Source: Bacteroidota bacterium (GTDB lineage: Bacteria > Bacteroidota > Bacteroidia > UKL13-3). Taken from it: DNA of 64,000 nt. The notes under the pieces were generated by a model that saw only the letters and a program-made list of their open reading frames with translations, was not told the DNA's origin and did not search any database. Shown one piece after another: positions 9,233 through 18,800 of the stretch; within the stretch, counting starts at the first letter, position 1; the number at the start of each line of letters is the position of its first letter. The stretch lies in contig CANGVA010000002.1 of the NCBI GenBank assembly GCA_947457395.1, positions 1 through 64,000 of the forward strand, read 5' to 3'. The position numbers and the translations under genes are program-made.

Positions 9233-9733
9233 ATGAACCAACTGATTGAGTTACCCGACAATGCACGTGTGTGGTTGTATGCTGCAAACAGGCTTTTAAC
9301 CAAAGCCGAGCAGGAACAAATAATGAATGAGGCCGCAGCGTTTATAACAGGCTGGACCTCACATGAGCATAAGATGGATGCTGCATTTGATATTTTACAT
9401 AATGTGTTCCCGGTTCTGGCGCTTAATGAAGATACCCATGCCGCAAGTGGTTGCGGCATAGATAAGTCAGTTGCATTTTTTAAAAAACTGGAACAAACAT
9501 TCGGGCTTCAATTATTTAACCGTTTGCAAATAGAATTAATAACCCCGAAGGGTCTTTTTATTACAGATAAATCCGGGGTGGCAGACATGCTTGCCTCCGG
9601 ACAAATTACAACACAAACCATTAGCTTTAACAAACAAATTACCCTACTAAAAGAATTGAGAAATAGTTTTGAAATACCCTTGTATAAAGCTTGGTTCTAT
9701 CCGGCATTGGCTGCAGGAAATCCTGCCGCTTAA
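9233..9733 (+). CDS. Conserved Bacteroidetes protein of unknown function (often labelled 'ABC transporter ATPase')
   Basis: The protein has 166 residues from the ATG; a TTG one codon upstream is also open. It begins MNQLIELPDNARVWLYAANR and contains GWTSHEHKMDAAFDIL and GCGIDKSVAFFKKLEQ, features I associate with a family found throughout Bacteroidetes. No Walker A or ABC signature is visible, so the transporter label often used for this family is not supported by the sequence. It is a soluble protein lying 70 bases before ftsH, a position consistent with a shared transcript. Confidence 0.85.
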   Translation: MNQLIELPDNARVWLYAANRLLTKAEQEQIMNEAAAFITGWTSHEHKMDAAFDILHNVFPVLALNEDTHAASGCGIDKSVAFFKKLEQTFGLQLFNRLQIELITPKGLFITDKSGVADMLASGQITTQTISFNKQITLLKELRNSFEIPLYKAWFYPALAAGNPAA

Positions 9734-9803
9734 TGGCGTGTTTGCCATTAAAACAATTTGTTGCTATTCTTGCTTAATATTTTACCGCTTTTAATTACAA
9801 TAC

Positions 9804-11927
9804 ATGTCAGATAACAAAGAGAAGGGCCCTATGCCTGCAAACGATAAAAGAAGTCAAAAACCAAAAATGCCACAGGTTCCTAAATTCAATTTCTACTGGA
9901 TTTACGGAATCATTTTCGCCATATTCATTGGTCTGCAGTTTATGCCAAAAGATGTGGCACTAAAGACTTCTTGGTTTAAGGTAGAGAGCGAAATGATTAT
10001 GACCAATGATGTAGAAAAAATCATTGTGGTAAATAAAGAACGTGCTGAAATTTATTTGAAAAAGGAATCACTCAAAAACGATAAATTCAAGGATCTTCAA
10101 AAACGCGGACTTTTTGGTGATGAGGTAGGCCCTCATTACTATTTTGAAATTGGCGATGTAAATCAGTTTTCAACTGATTTAAACAATGCACGTCAGTCAT
10201 ATGAAAAAGCCAATCCCGGTCAAACCTTGCAAATACCGGTTGAGTATGTTACCCAGCATAATTATTTTGGCGACATCATTGGCTGGCTTTTGCCATTTGC
10301 TTTGCTAATCGGATTGTGGTTATTTATTTTTCGTAGAATGGGCGGAGGACCTGGAGGCGGAGGACAGATTTTTAATATTGGCAAATCAAAGGCGCAGTTA
10401 TTTGATAAAGAAGCATCGGTTAAAGTTACTTTTAAAGATGTTGCCGGCTTGGATGAAGCCAAAGTTGAAGTAATGGAGATTGTTGACTTTTTAAAGAACC
10501 CGAAAAAATACACCAATCTAGGTGGTAAAATTCCTAAAGGAGCATTGCTGGTAGGCCCTCCAGGTACAGGAAAAACCTTACTTGCAAAAGCAGTTGCAGG
10601 TGAAGCCGGGGTTCCTTTCTTCTCCCTTTCTGGATCTGACTTTGTTGAGATGTTTGTAGGTGTTGGTGCATCAAGGGTAAGAGACTTATTCCGACAGGCA
10701 AAGGAAAAAGCACCGTGCATTATTTTTATTGATGAAATTGATGCAGTTGGTCGTGCACGCGGGCGCTCACTGATGCAAGGTGGAAACGATGAAAGAGAAA
10801 ACACGCTTAATCAACTACTCACAGAGATGGATGGTTTTGCAACAGATTTGGGTGTAATCATATTGGCGGCAACCAACAGACCTGATATACTGGACCCCGC
10901 ATTGCTGCGTCCGGGAAGATTTGACAGGCAAATTTCTATTGATAAGCCGGATTTAAAAGGTCGTGAAGAAATTTTTAAAGTACATTTAAAACCACTTAAA
11001 CTCAATACGGATGTTAATCCGGCAAGGTTGGCAACACAAACAGCAGGTTTTGCAGGTGCCGAGATTGCCAATGTATGCAATGAAGCTGCTCTTATAGCAG
11101 CACGTAAATCGAAAGATAAAATTGAAATGCAGGATTTTCAGGATGCCATAGATCGGGTGATTGGAGGTCTTGAAAAGAAAAACAAAATCATTTCTCCTGA
11201 AGAAAAAGAAATCATAGCCTACCATGAAAGCGGACACGCCATTGTTGGCTGGTTCTTGGAGGGTGTTGACCCGCTGGTAAAAGTTTCTATCGTACCTCGC
11301 GGAGTAGCAGCTTTGGGTTATGCGCAGTATTTGCCAAAAGACCAATACCTGTACACTACTGAGCAAATGCAAAATATGATGTGCATGACGCTTGGCGGAC
11401 GCGTAGCAGAGGATATTACTTTCGGCCGTATTTCAACCGGTGCACAAAATGATTTGGAGCGCATAACCAAAATGGCCTATGCCATGGTAACCATATATGG
11501 TATGAATCCTAAAGTTGGTAATGTTTCATTCTACGACCCACAAAATGAGTACGGATTTACCAAACCCTACTCTGATAAAACGGCTGAAATGATTGATATT
11601 GAAGTGCGCAACCTGATAGATACCTGTTATACCCGAACCAAAAAATTATTGCTTGAGAAAAAAGATCAGCTGGAAAACCTTTCACAGATTTTACTCAAGA
11701 GGGAAATTTTGTTTCAGCATGACCTGGAAGAAATTTTAGGCAAGCGCCCATTTGATGCCAAGCAGGAAGAAACAGTCTCACTTGTTGAAACAGAAAACAC
11801 TGCTTCACCTGTTGTAGAAGAGGAACCTAAAACACAGGAGCCTGAACAGGAAACACCAACGCCACCTCAGGAAACAGAACCTGTTAAAGAAGAACCGCCC
11901 AAGAGCACAAACCCAACTTTATTTTAA
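9804..11927 (+). CDS. ftsH: ATP-dependent zinc metalloprotease FtsH
   Basis: The 707-residue membrane protease degrades misfolded membrane proteins and regulatory substrates. Two transmembrane helices (about 29-47 and 153-177) flank a periplasmic domain, and a Gly-rich linker (GGGPGGGG) follows. The AAA+ module has Walker A GPPGTGKT (251-258), Walker B FIDEID and the second region of homology ([21 protein letters not shown]). The protease site is HESGH (H474, E475, H478). After the family core the C-terminus adds ~55 residues rich in Glu, Pro and Thr, probably disordered. A strong intrinsic terminator follows directly. Confidence 0.98.
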   Translation: MSDNKEKGPMPANDKRSQKPKMPQVPKFNFYWIYGIIFAIFIGLQFMPKDVALKTSWFKVESEMIMTNDVEKIIVVNKERAEIYLKKESLKNDKFKDLQKRGLFGDEVGPHYYFEIGDVNQFSTDLNNARQSYEKANPGQTLQIPVEYVTQHNYFGDIIGWLLPFALLIGLWLFIFRRMGGGPGGGGQIFNIGKSKAQLFDKEASVKVTFKDVAGLDEAKVEVMEIVDFLKNPKKYTNLGGKIPKGALLVGPPGTGKTLLAKAVAGEAGVPFFSLSGSDFVEMFVGVGASRVRDLFRQAKEKAPCIIFIDEIDAVGRARGRSLMQGGNDERENTLNQLLTEMDGFATDLGVIILAATNRPDILDPALLRPGRFDRQISIDKPDLKGREEIFKVHLKPLKLNTDVNPARLATQTAGFAGAEIANVCNEAALIAARKSKDKIEMQDFQDAIDRVIGGLEKKNKIISPEEKEIIAYHESGHAIVGWFLEGVDPLVKVSIVPRGVAALGYAQYLPKDQYLYTTEQMQNMMCMTLGGRVAEDITFGRISTGAQNDLERITKMAYAMVTIYGMNPKVGNVSFYDPQNEYGFTKPYSDKTAEMIDIEVRNLIDTCYTRTKKLLLEKKDQLENLSQILLKREILFQHDLEEILGKRPFDAKQEETVSLVETENTASPVVEEEPKTQEPEQETPTPPQETEPVKEEPPKSTNPTLF

Positions 11928-11937
11928 CTATCCCCAC

Positions 11938-11966
11938 AAAGCCGACCTAACGGGTCGGCTTTTTTT
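11938..11966 (+). terminator. Intrinsic terminator after ftsH
   Basis: AAAGCCGACC and GGTCGGCTTT pair around a TAACG loop, followed by a run of T. The stem starts 10 bases after the ftsH stop codon. Confidence 0.9.
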
Positions 11967-12040
11967 AGCTTATTGCTACTAGGCAGTTGGACAATTGCAG
12001 TGTTTTTTAAAAGCCGAAGTTTTTTATACCTTGCAGACTG

Positions 12041-12691
12041 GTGGAACAAACTACTTCAAAAGAAAAAATACTTAAGAAAGTTAGGGCAGCGCTTATTTTT
12101 AAATCAAAAAGCAAATATGCCAATATTGATTTGGAGTCGAATGTATATGAGCAGCCCCCTGTTGGAGAGTCGATTCTTGAAACTTTTGCAAGAAATTTCA
12201 CCGAAACGCAAGGCCAGTTTGTTGTTTGTGATAATAAATTTGACTGCGTAGATAAGCTGCTTACCTTAATTGAACGCAAAAAGCTAAAAAACATTTATTG
12301 CTTAGAAAATCAACTGCAGGAAATGCTAGCCGATAGCGGTATTGCATACCTACACCAAAAAGAGCAACTACCAAAAGCAATGGTAGGAATAACAACATGC
12401 GAAACACTGGTTGCAAGAACTGGCAGCGTATTGATTAGTTCAGCAAAAAACTCTCGTGTGCTCACTGTTTATCCGCCTACGCACATAGTCATAGCTTATG
12501 CATCACAGGTAGTGATGGAAATTAAAGATAGCCTGCAGATACTTAAAAACAGATATGGCAGAAATATGCCATCTATGATTTCATTCATTACGGGGCCTTC
12601 ACGCACAAGCGATATTGAGCGGAAACTGGTAACAGGTGCACACGGCCCAAAAGAATTGTTTGTGTTTTTAATTAATGATTTAAAACAATAA
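12041..12691 (+). CDS. LUD-domain protein (LutC/YkgG-like)
   Basis: The 216-residue soluble protein uses a GTG start. The C-terminal half carries the LUD landmarks: GITTCETLVARTGSVL, then RVLTVYPPTHIVIA and a TGPSRTSDIERKLVTGAHGPKEL tail that matches the family's conserved TGPSxTADIE...GxHGP motif. In LutABC systems this domain takes part in lactate oxidation, but the LutA and LutB partners are absent here. An ftsH-LUD order is, as far as I recall, common in Bacteroidetes, and its function there is not established. It sits beyond the ftsH terminator and 17 bases ahead of lpxH. Confidence 0.92.
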   Translation: MEQTTSKEKILKKVRAALIFKSKSKYANIDLESNVYEQPPVGESILETFARNFTETQGQFVVCDNKFDCVDKLLTLIERKKLKNIYCLENQLQEMLADSGIAYLHQKEQLPKAMVGITTCETLVARTGSVLISSAKNSRVLTVYPPTHIVIAYASQVVMEIKDSLQILKNRYGRNMPSMISFITGPSRTSDIERKLVTGAHGPKELFVFLINDLKQ

Positions 12692-12708
12692 CAGATTCAC
12701 GTACGACA

Positions 12709-13455
12709 TTGACTTCTAAAAAAACATATTTCGCTTCAGATTTTCATTTAGGTATACCGGATGAAGAAAGCAGCAGGCAAAGAGAACAACTCATCATTAA
12801 ATGGCTTAATGAAATTAAGCATGATTGTGCAGAGTTATTTATTGTTGGCGATATTTTTGACTTTTGGTTTGAGTACAAAACAGTGGTGCCAAAGGGGTTT
12901 GTAAGATTACAGGCTAAGTTTGCCGAGTTTACCGATGCAGGCATACCGGTGCATTTTTTTCATGGCAACCATGATCTGTGGCAGTTTGGTTATTTTGATA
13001 AAGAACTGGGCGTGCAGGTGCATGCAAAACCCATAACCAGAACTATTAATGGTAAAAAATTTTATATAGGGCATGGTGATGGGCTTGGGCCTGAACAACG
13101 CAGATTTAAAACCATTCTCTGGATATACAGAAACCGTTTTTTTCAGAAAATTTTTTCAATGTTGCATCCCAACATAGGTATTGGAATTGCCAACTGGCTA
13201 TCACATCAAAGCAAACTAAAAACGTTTGATGGCAATTTTACTTTTTATGAAGAGAAAGAGCATCTGATCAGATATTGCCGCAGCATCTTGAAAGAAGAAT
13301 CGTTCCACTATTTTATTTTTGGACACAGACACCTGCCCATGGAATACAAACTAACGGAGCAAAGCCGATATATCAATCTGGGCGATTGGATTGGGTTTAA
13401 TTCATATGCGGTTTTCAATGGTGAAACATTGATTCTGAAAACTTTTGAAGCATGA
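12709..13455 (+). CDS. lpxH: UDP-2,3-diacylglucosamine diphosphatase (LpxH-type phosphoesterase)
   Basis: The 248-residue calcineurin-like phosphoesterase cleaves UDP-2,3-diacylglucosamine to lipid X in lipid A synthesis at the inner membrane. Metal-binding motifs appear in order: DFHLG near the start, GDIFDFWFEY, GNHDLW, GHGDG and a C-terminal FGHRHLP. The start is a TTG, since no ATG or GTG lies before the essential DxH motif and the upstream frame has nothing conserved. The stop overlaps the next gene by four bases (ATGA). Confidence 0.93.
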   Translation: MTSKKTYFASDFHLGIPDEESSRQREQLIIKWLNEIKHDCAELFIVGDIFDFWFEYKTVVPKGFVRLQAKFAEFTDAGIPVHFFHGNHDLWQFGYFDKELGVQVHAKPITRTINGKKFYIGHGDGLGPEQRRFKTILWIYRNRFFQKIFSMLHPNIGIGIANWLSHQSKLKTFDGNFTFYEEKEHLIRYCRSILKEESFHYFIFGHRHLPMEYKLTEQSRYINLGDWIGFNSYAVFNGETLILKTFEA

Positions 13456-14282
13456 TGATGAAGACTTGCAGAATTGGTTTGTATACATTTTTTATATTTT
13501 TTGCATCACTTGCGTCTGCCCAAACAGAGCCTACAGATAGCTTATCTGTATTCAGGCTTGTCAGGTATATTGAAAAAGCGGCCAAGGACATACATACCGA
13601 CAGACTTGGAAATTTATATGTAGTTACCAAAACCAATCAATTATATAAGTACAGTCCGGAAGGTATACTGCTGAGCACTCTCAATTACAAATACATTGGC
13701 AATATCTCACATATTGATGCAACCAACCCACTTGAAATATATGTGTTTTACAAGGAGCTTAACTTGGTAGTTTTTTTGGATAACAACTTGGCATACCGAG
13801 GTGAGATGAAACTTGAACGCTACCAGGTAACACAGGCATCAGCAATTGCGCGCTCATTTGATAATGGTATATGGGCATTTGACCTTGCCGATTTACAATT
13901 AAAACGCATGGATAAAAATGGAGAAAACCTCCAGGCCAGCGGCAATATCAGGCAATTCGTAAAACAAAAGCAACTCTTGCCTACCTATGTATTTGATGAT
14001 AATAATCGGGTTTTTCTGGTTGACTCCTCTACCGGCATTATGGTATTTGATGTATTTGCACAATACCTGAAAACCATTCCTATCAGGGGAAATGAGGAGG
14101 TAAAAGTAATTGGTGATGAACTGTATTACAAACAGCAGCAAAACATATTTAAGTATCACCTCAAAACATTTACTACTGCAGGTTTCAGACTGCCCCCCGG
14201 AGAAACTATTTTAGATTTGAGCATTGAAAAAGGCAGGTTGTATATTTTATTGCCTGGCAAAATCGGTATTTATTCTTTTTAG
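13452..14282 (+). CDS. Secreted or periplasmic beta-propeller-like protein
   Basis: The 276-residue protein has a signal peptide (about 1-22, ending ASA before QTEP). The rest is a series of short strand pairs with LGNLYVVTKTNQLYKYSPEG and NNRVFLVDSSTGIMVFD, typical of an NHL- or WD-like propeller. No C-terminal sorting domain is present, so it probably stays in the periplasm or on the membrane. Translational coupling with lpxH through the ATGA overlap suggests an envelope-related job. No specific function can be assigned. Confidence 0.85.
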   Translation: MMMKTCRIGLYTFFIFFASLASAQTEPTDSLSVFRLVRYIEKAAKDIHTDRLGNLYVVTKTNQLYKYSPEGILLSTLNYKYIGNISHIDATNPLEIYVFYKELNLVVFLDNNLAYRGEMKLERYQVTQASAIARSFDNGIWAFDLADLQLKRMDKNGENLQASGNIRQFVKQKQLLPTYVFDDNNRVFLVDSSTGIMVFDVFAQYLKTIPIRGNEEVKVIGDELYYKQQQNIFKYHLKTFTTAGFRLPPGETILDLSIEKGRLYILLPGKIGIYSF

Positions 14283-14298
14283 CCTCGTGCTTCTTTGC

Positions 14299-14306
14299 TA
14301 TTTTTG
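14299..14306 (+). promoter_or_regulatory. Possible -7 box upstream of prfA
   Basis: TATTTTTG matches TAnnTTTG exactly. At the expected -33 distance (18 bases) there is TTTT rather than TTTG, so only half of the promoter is convincing. It lies between the stop of the propeller gene and the prfA start. Confidence 0.35.
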
Positions 14307-14328
14307 ACGCGCCCAAATACCATCTCAG

Positions 14329-15402
14329 ATGCTGGATAAACTAGAAGCCATAAAACAACGTTTTGATCAGGTAGGTGAAATGCTTACACAACCAGACGCA
14401 CTTGCCGATATGAAGCGTTTTACACAACTTAATCGTGAGTACAAGGACCTACAAAAGATTGTAGATAAATACCTTATTTATAAAAACCTGTTGGAGAATA
14501 TAGCCAATGCCCGCGAGCTGCTGAATACCGAGAAAGACGCTGAAATGAAGGAAATGGCAAAAACTGAAGTAGAAGAACTGGAACCACAAGTAGCTCCAAT
14601 GGAAGAGGAAATAAGGCTTATGCTGATACCAAAAGACCCGGAAGATAGCAAGAATGCAATTATGGAAATACGAGCAGGAACCGGAGGTGATGAGGCAAGC
14701 CTATTTGCAGGCGACCTTTTTCGTATGTATAGCCGTTACTGCGAAAAACGCGGTTGGAAAACAGCAGTGATTGATTTTACAGAAGGTACAGCAGGTGGTT
14801 ATAAGGAAGTGGTGATGGAAGTAACCGGAGAAGAAGCCTATGGTATTTTAAAATATGAGAGTGGTGTGCACCGTGTACAACGCGTACCCGATACTGAAAC
14901 GCAGGGACGTGTTCATACTTCAGCCGCATCGGTAGTAGTATTACCCGAGGCCGAAGACCTGGATTTTGAGCTGAACCCTGCAGATATTGAGATGCAAACT
15001 GCACGCTCAGGCGGTGCAGGCGGACAAAATGTAAACAAAGTAGAATCTAAGGTAATGCTAACCCATAAGCCAACTGGTATTGTGGTGGTTTGCCAGGTAG
15101 AGCGCACCCAGAACGGTAACCGCGAAAGAGCGATGCAAATGCTCCGATCAAAGCTCTATGAAATGGAGGTACAGAAAAGACAGGAAGAGGTTACCAAAAA
15201 ACGTAAAACCATGGTGTCAACCGGTGATCGTTCTGCAAAAATCAGAACTTATAATTATCCGCAAGGTCGTGTAACAGATCACCGCATTGGACATACTGTA
15301 TACAATTTACCTGAGGTGCTGAATGGTGAGATTCAGGAGTTCCTGGATCAGTTGCAAATTGCTGAAAATGCAGAAAAGTTAAAAGAGGGCATTACCTCTT
15401 AA
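14329..15402 (+). CDS. prfA: Peptide chain release factor 1
   Basis: The 357-residue protein terminates translation at UAA and UAG. It has the GGQ peptidyl-hydrolysis motif in [16 protein letters not shown] and the domain 2 recognition segment [20 protein letters not shown], where the stop-reading PxT is PDT. The C-terminal [14 protein letters not shown] segment and the length are standard for RF1. It is convergent with the SRPBCC gene, with only three bases between the stops. Confidence 0.98.
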   Translation: MLDKLEAIKQRFDQVGEMLTQPDALADMKRFTQLNREYKDLQKIVDKYLIYKNLLENIANARELLNTEKDAEMKEMAKTEVEELEPQVAPMEEEIRLMLIPKDPEDSKNAIMEIRAGTGGDEASLFAGDLFRMYSRYCEKRGWKTAVIDFTEGTAGGYKEVVMEVTGEEAYGILKYESGVHRVQRVPDTETQGRVHTSAASVVVLPEAEDLDFELNPADIEMQTARSGGAGGQNVNKVESKVMLTHKPTGIVVVCQVERTQNGNRERAMQMLRSKLYEMEVQKRQEEVTKKRKTMVSTGDRSAKIRTYNYPQGRVTDHRIGHTVYNLPEVLNGEIQEFLDQLQIAENAEKLKEGITS

Positions 15403-15405
15403 CCC

Positions 15406-15804
15406 TTACCTGTTCAAATAAAAAGCCAACGGTTCCCAGTAATATTCATACCAGCCGCGCTCAATGCTATCCGCAAGGACTTCTGGCACACTTGTATGAA
15501 AGAAATTAAGTTCACAGCCCTCAGCAGTATCTCGCAAAATAAATGCAGCCTCTGATTCATGTGTAGCGGGCCACTGCTCTTCAACAGCTCTCCATGTTTG
15601 AACAATTTTCTTTCCGCGCTCCAATACCACATTCGTTCCTACAGCATATCCATCGTACAAACTGAAATCGGATCCTTCCCTATCTGAAATAACTGCCTTT
15701 GCTCCGGTAAAGGAACTGTGTATGCGTTCATCCATGAGGCAGCAATAAACATCCAGCGCTGTGGTTTGGAAGGTGATGATTTGGTGTATGTCGCGGGTTT
15801 TCAT
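15406..15804 (-). CDS. SRPBCC (START-like/AHSA1) domain protein
   Basis: This 132-residue single-domain protein fits the Aha1-type helix-grip fold: an N-terminal strand and helix (ITFQTTALDVYCCLMD), the conserved FTGAKAVISDREGSDFSLYDGYAVGTN segment, a VQTWRAVEEQWPA strand pair and a C-terminal long helix (GWYEYYWEPLAFYL). Members bind hydrophobic ligands or act as cochaperones; the ligand here is unknown. It is transcribed towards prfA. Confidence 0.85.
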   Translation of the reverse strand: MKTRDIHQIITFQTTALDVYCCLMDERIHSSFTGAKAVISDREGSDFSLYDGYAVGTNVVLERGKKIVQTWRAVEEQWPATHESEAAFILRDTAEGCELNFFHTSVPEVLADSIERGWYEYYWEPLAFYLNR

Positions 15805-15833
15805 TGAAATAACTTTATAAAGATATAAAAATA

Positions 15834-15867
15834 AGTGCGCCCCGCCAATGTATTGGCGGGGCGCACT
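15834..15867 (-). terminator. Long perfect hairpin after the giant surface gene
   Basis: The 16-base arms AGTGCGCCCCGCCAAT and ATTGGCGGGGCGCACT are perfectly complementary with only two bases between them. On the minus strand the stem begins 22 bases after the giant gene's stop and is followed by TTATTTTTAT, so it should terminate that transcript. It also lies upstream of the SRPBCC gene. Confidence 0.85.
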
Positions 15868-15889
15868 ATTTGGTTATGATGAGTGTGGC

Positions 15890-18800
15890 TTAGTTCCCTG
15901 TTTTTACCAGTTTCACTCTACTTACGCTTCCGTTAATGCTGGTATTCATAAAGTATACGCCATCTTTCAACGTATCAATACCGTCAACGGTTAATACCTG
16001 TAATCCTTTGTTCACTTCATGCGCTCCGGTATAAACTGCACGTCCCTGCAAATCGGTAATGCTAATTTGCATAGTACCTGTTTCAGGGCTTACAACCTGA
16101 ACATTTACCTGTTGAGTGAAAGGATTTGGATAAACGCTAACGTTTACGTTTGCAACCAGTTTACTGATATTAACTGCAACAGGACCGTAGAAGGTATGTT
16201 TGCCATCAAAATCTACTTGTTTCAAACGATAGTATATAACCTGAGCAGTTGGGTTCAGTGCAGCTTTCTCATCTACAAAATTGTAGTTGCTTTCGCTATT
16301 TGTAAATCCAACACCATCAACCTTACCTGCCAGTTCAAAATCAGCACCGTTAAATGAGCGCTCAACTTCAAAGTGGCTGTTGTTGAATTCTGATGCAGTG
16401 CTCCAGTTTACAATCACATCTTCACCTGCTTTGTTTGCAATCAGTTTTGTTAACTGAACAGGTAAAGTTGAGTTTGCTAAGTTATCACCAACTGCAAATG
16501 CAGTTGGAGTTGTAGACAACGTTAAACCACTGCGAATTAGTGTAAAAGGATTACTTCCGGTTGCAGCTACATAAGCAGCTGGTGCCATCCATGATGCTGG
16601 AGTATTTCTGTAGAAAGATACTCCACTGTTATTACGATTAAAGCTACCAACTTCATCTGAAGCATTCCATGTTAAAGAAAGGGTAGCATTAGAACCGCCT
16701 GCAACAGCTTCTGCAACAACCCATGTACGATCAACCATGCTTGTAGTTAAGTTGCCTCCACTGGTTCCATTGGCTAATACACCATCAAATACCCTTACAG
16801 ATATAATGTCAGTAACCGAAGTGGCATTCAACTGAACTTGCGCAGGAGTATAGGAAGTAATTGAGCCTACAGGATAGAGAATATTGGTTGCATTGTTTTG
16901 AACCGTTCTTCTTAAAGAACCCGCTCCATTAGTAACAACATATGAACTTGAACCAACACCCGTTAACACACCGGCTGAGCCTATAGTTAGGTTATTGGCA
17001 CCTAATCTGATTCTTCCGCTTGTAAATATGATACGGGTATTTACCGTTAAGTTGGCTGAAAGCAACAAGTCTCCGGTTGAGGTATTAACAATTAAAGAGT
17101 CAATTGCACTGGCAAGGTTGCCTGCTTGTTGATTACCTGAACCATTATACTCAAGCACCGTGCCATTAGCTATTGTTCTGGTGCCATTCACCTGAATATT
17201 ACCAATAATACCGGATGATGATACGCCATCAGCAGAACCAATAACCAAACGACTATTGTTTTGCGCAGTAAAGTTTCCAGTACCTGTTAAGATTTCGGTT
17301 CCGAATGTCATTCTTCCGCCTGATTGTACCACTGTATTACCAAGCGCTGTTAAAGTTCCACTTAATATAGCATTTCCTGTTGAGGTAACGGTTATATTAT
17401 TATATGTGCCAGAAACAGCTGTAGTAGTAGAAACAACCAAATCTGAAATAACGGTGAAATTACCGGAACTGCTGGTAGTGCCCGCAGGTGTTGTTACAGA
17501 AACAGTACCGGTTGTAGTACCAGTTGCAACAACCGCATTAATCTGGGTTGAACTAATTACAGTAAACGAGGAGGCTGCTGTACCATTAAAACTCACCGCA
17601 GTTGCACCTGTGAGGTTTGTACCATTAATTGTAACAGTTGTTCCAACACCACCTGAAGATGGGCTTATTGTAGTAATGGTAGGCAATGCAAGAACTGTGA
17701 AATTAGTTGCACTGGTACCGGTTCCCGATCCGTTCACTACGGTTATAACTCCTGTTGTAGCAGCGGCCGGCACGGTTACAGAAATTTCAGTAACTGAATT
17801 AACGGTGTAAGAAGCCGTTATGCCATTAAATCTTACTGCAGTAATAGCATTAAAGTTATTACCGGTTATTGTTACGGTAGTTCCTACTGCTCCGCTGGCC
17901 GGGGTAAACGAGGTAATTGAAGGTGCAGGTAATACAGTAAATGAAGAAGCGCTTGTAGCTGTACCGGCAGGGTTCGTAACCGTTACAGTACCAGTTGTTG
18001 TGCCGCTTGCAACCACGGCTGTGATAGATGTGCTGCTTACAATTACAAAAGAAGAAACATTGGTACCATTTACACGTACCTGTGTTGCTGAACTAAAGTT
18101 ACTTCCGGTAATTGTAATGGTGGTGCCTATGGTACCTGATGAAGGATTAAATGAAGTGATAGTTGGTGGCTGAATCACCGTTACTATAGCAGTGCTGGTT
18201 CCGGTACCAAAACTATTGGTAACACTCACAACACCTGTTGTAGCGCCTGCAGGAACTGTAGTAGCAATAGTAGTATCATTAACAATTGTATAGGAAGCTT
18301 GATTTACTCCATTAAAGAACTGTGTGGTGGTGGTACCTGTAAAATTACGACCGAAAATTCTGATTGAATCACCAACAGAAACTGTTGAAGGAACAAAACG
18401 ATTCACTACAGGAGGTGCATTCGATTCAGTAGCTGTAAAGAACATATTTGCCAATGAAGTGCTTAGGCCTGTTGTAGTTACTGTATTGTTAATCTGATTA
18501 ACATTAGAAACAGGATTGGTTACCCAAACAGGAGAAGAAATTGTGCTTCCTGTGGTTGAAGTAGATACCCTTAAGTTGGCGGCACTGCTTACTGCTCCCA
18601 AAAGTGCAGGATCATAATTCAATACCACTCCATAGTTATACGGTGTAGTACCTCCTGATACATCTAACCTCAGGTATTGATTTGCATTGCTTCCTGAAGG
18701 CTGATTAGCAGCTGTTATACCTGTGAAATTGAGCATTGTTGCACTTGTAGGTGCTGATGCCCCCCAATTAATGGTAGCTACAGGACGCGCTGCAAAAGTA

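Noticed and set aside
9233-9733. Name 'ABC transporter ATPase' for this gene
   Set aside because: No Walker A, Walker B or LSGGQ signature is visible, so the label is not supported.
10262-11372. Minus-strand frames inside ftsH
   Set aside because: They lie wholly within the highly conserved AAA+ and protease domains of FtsH on the other strand.
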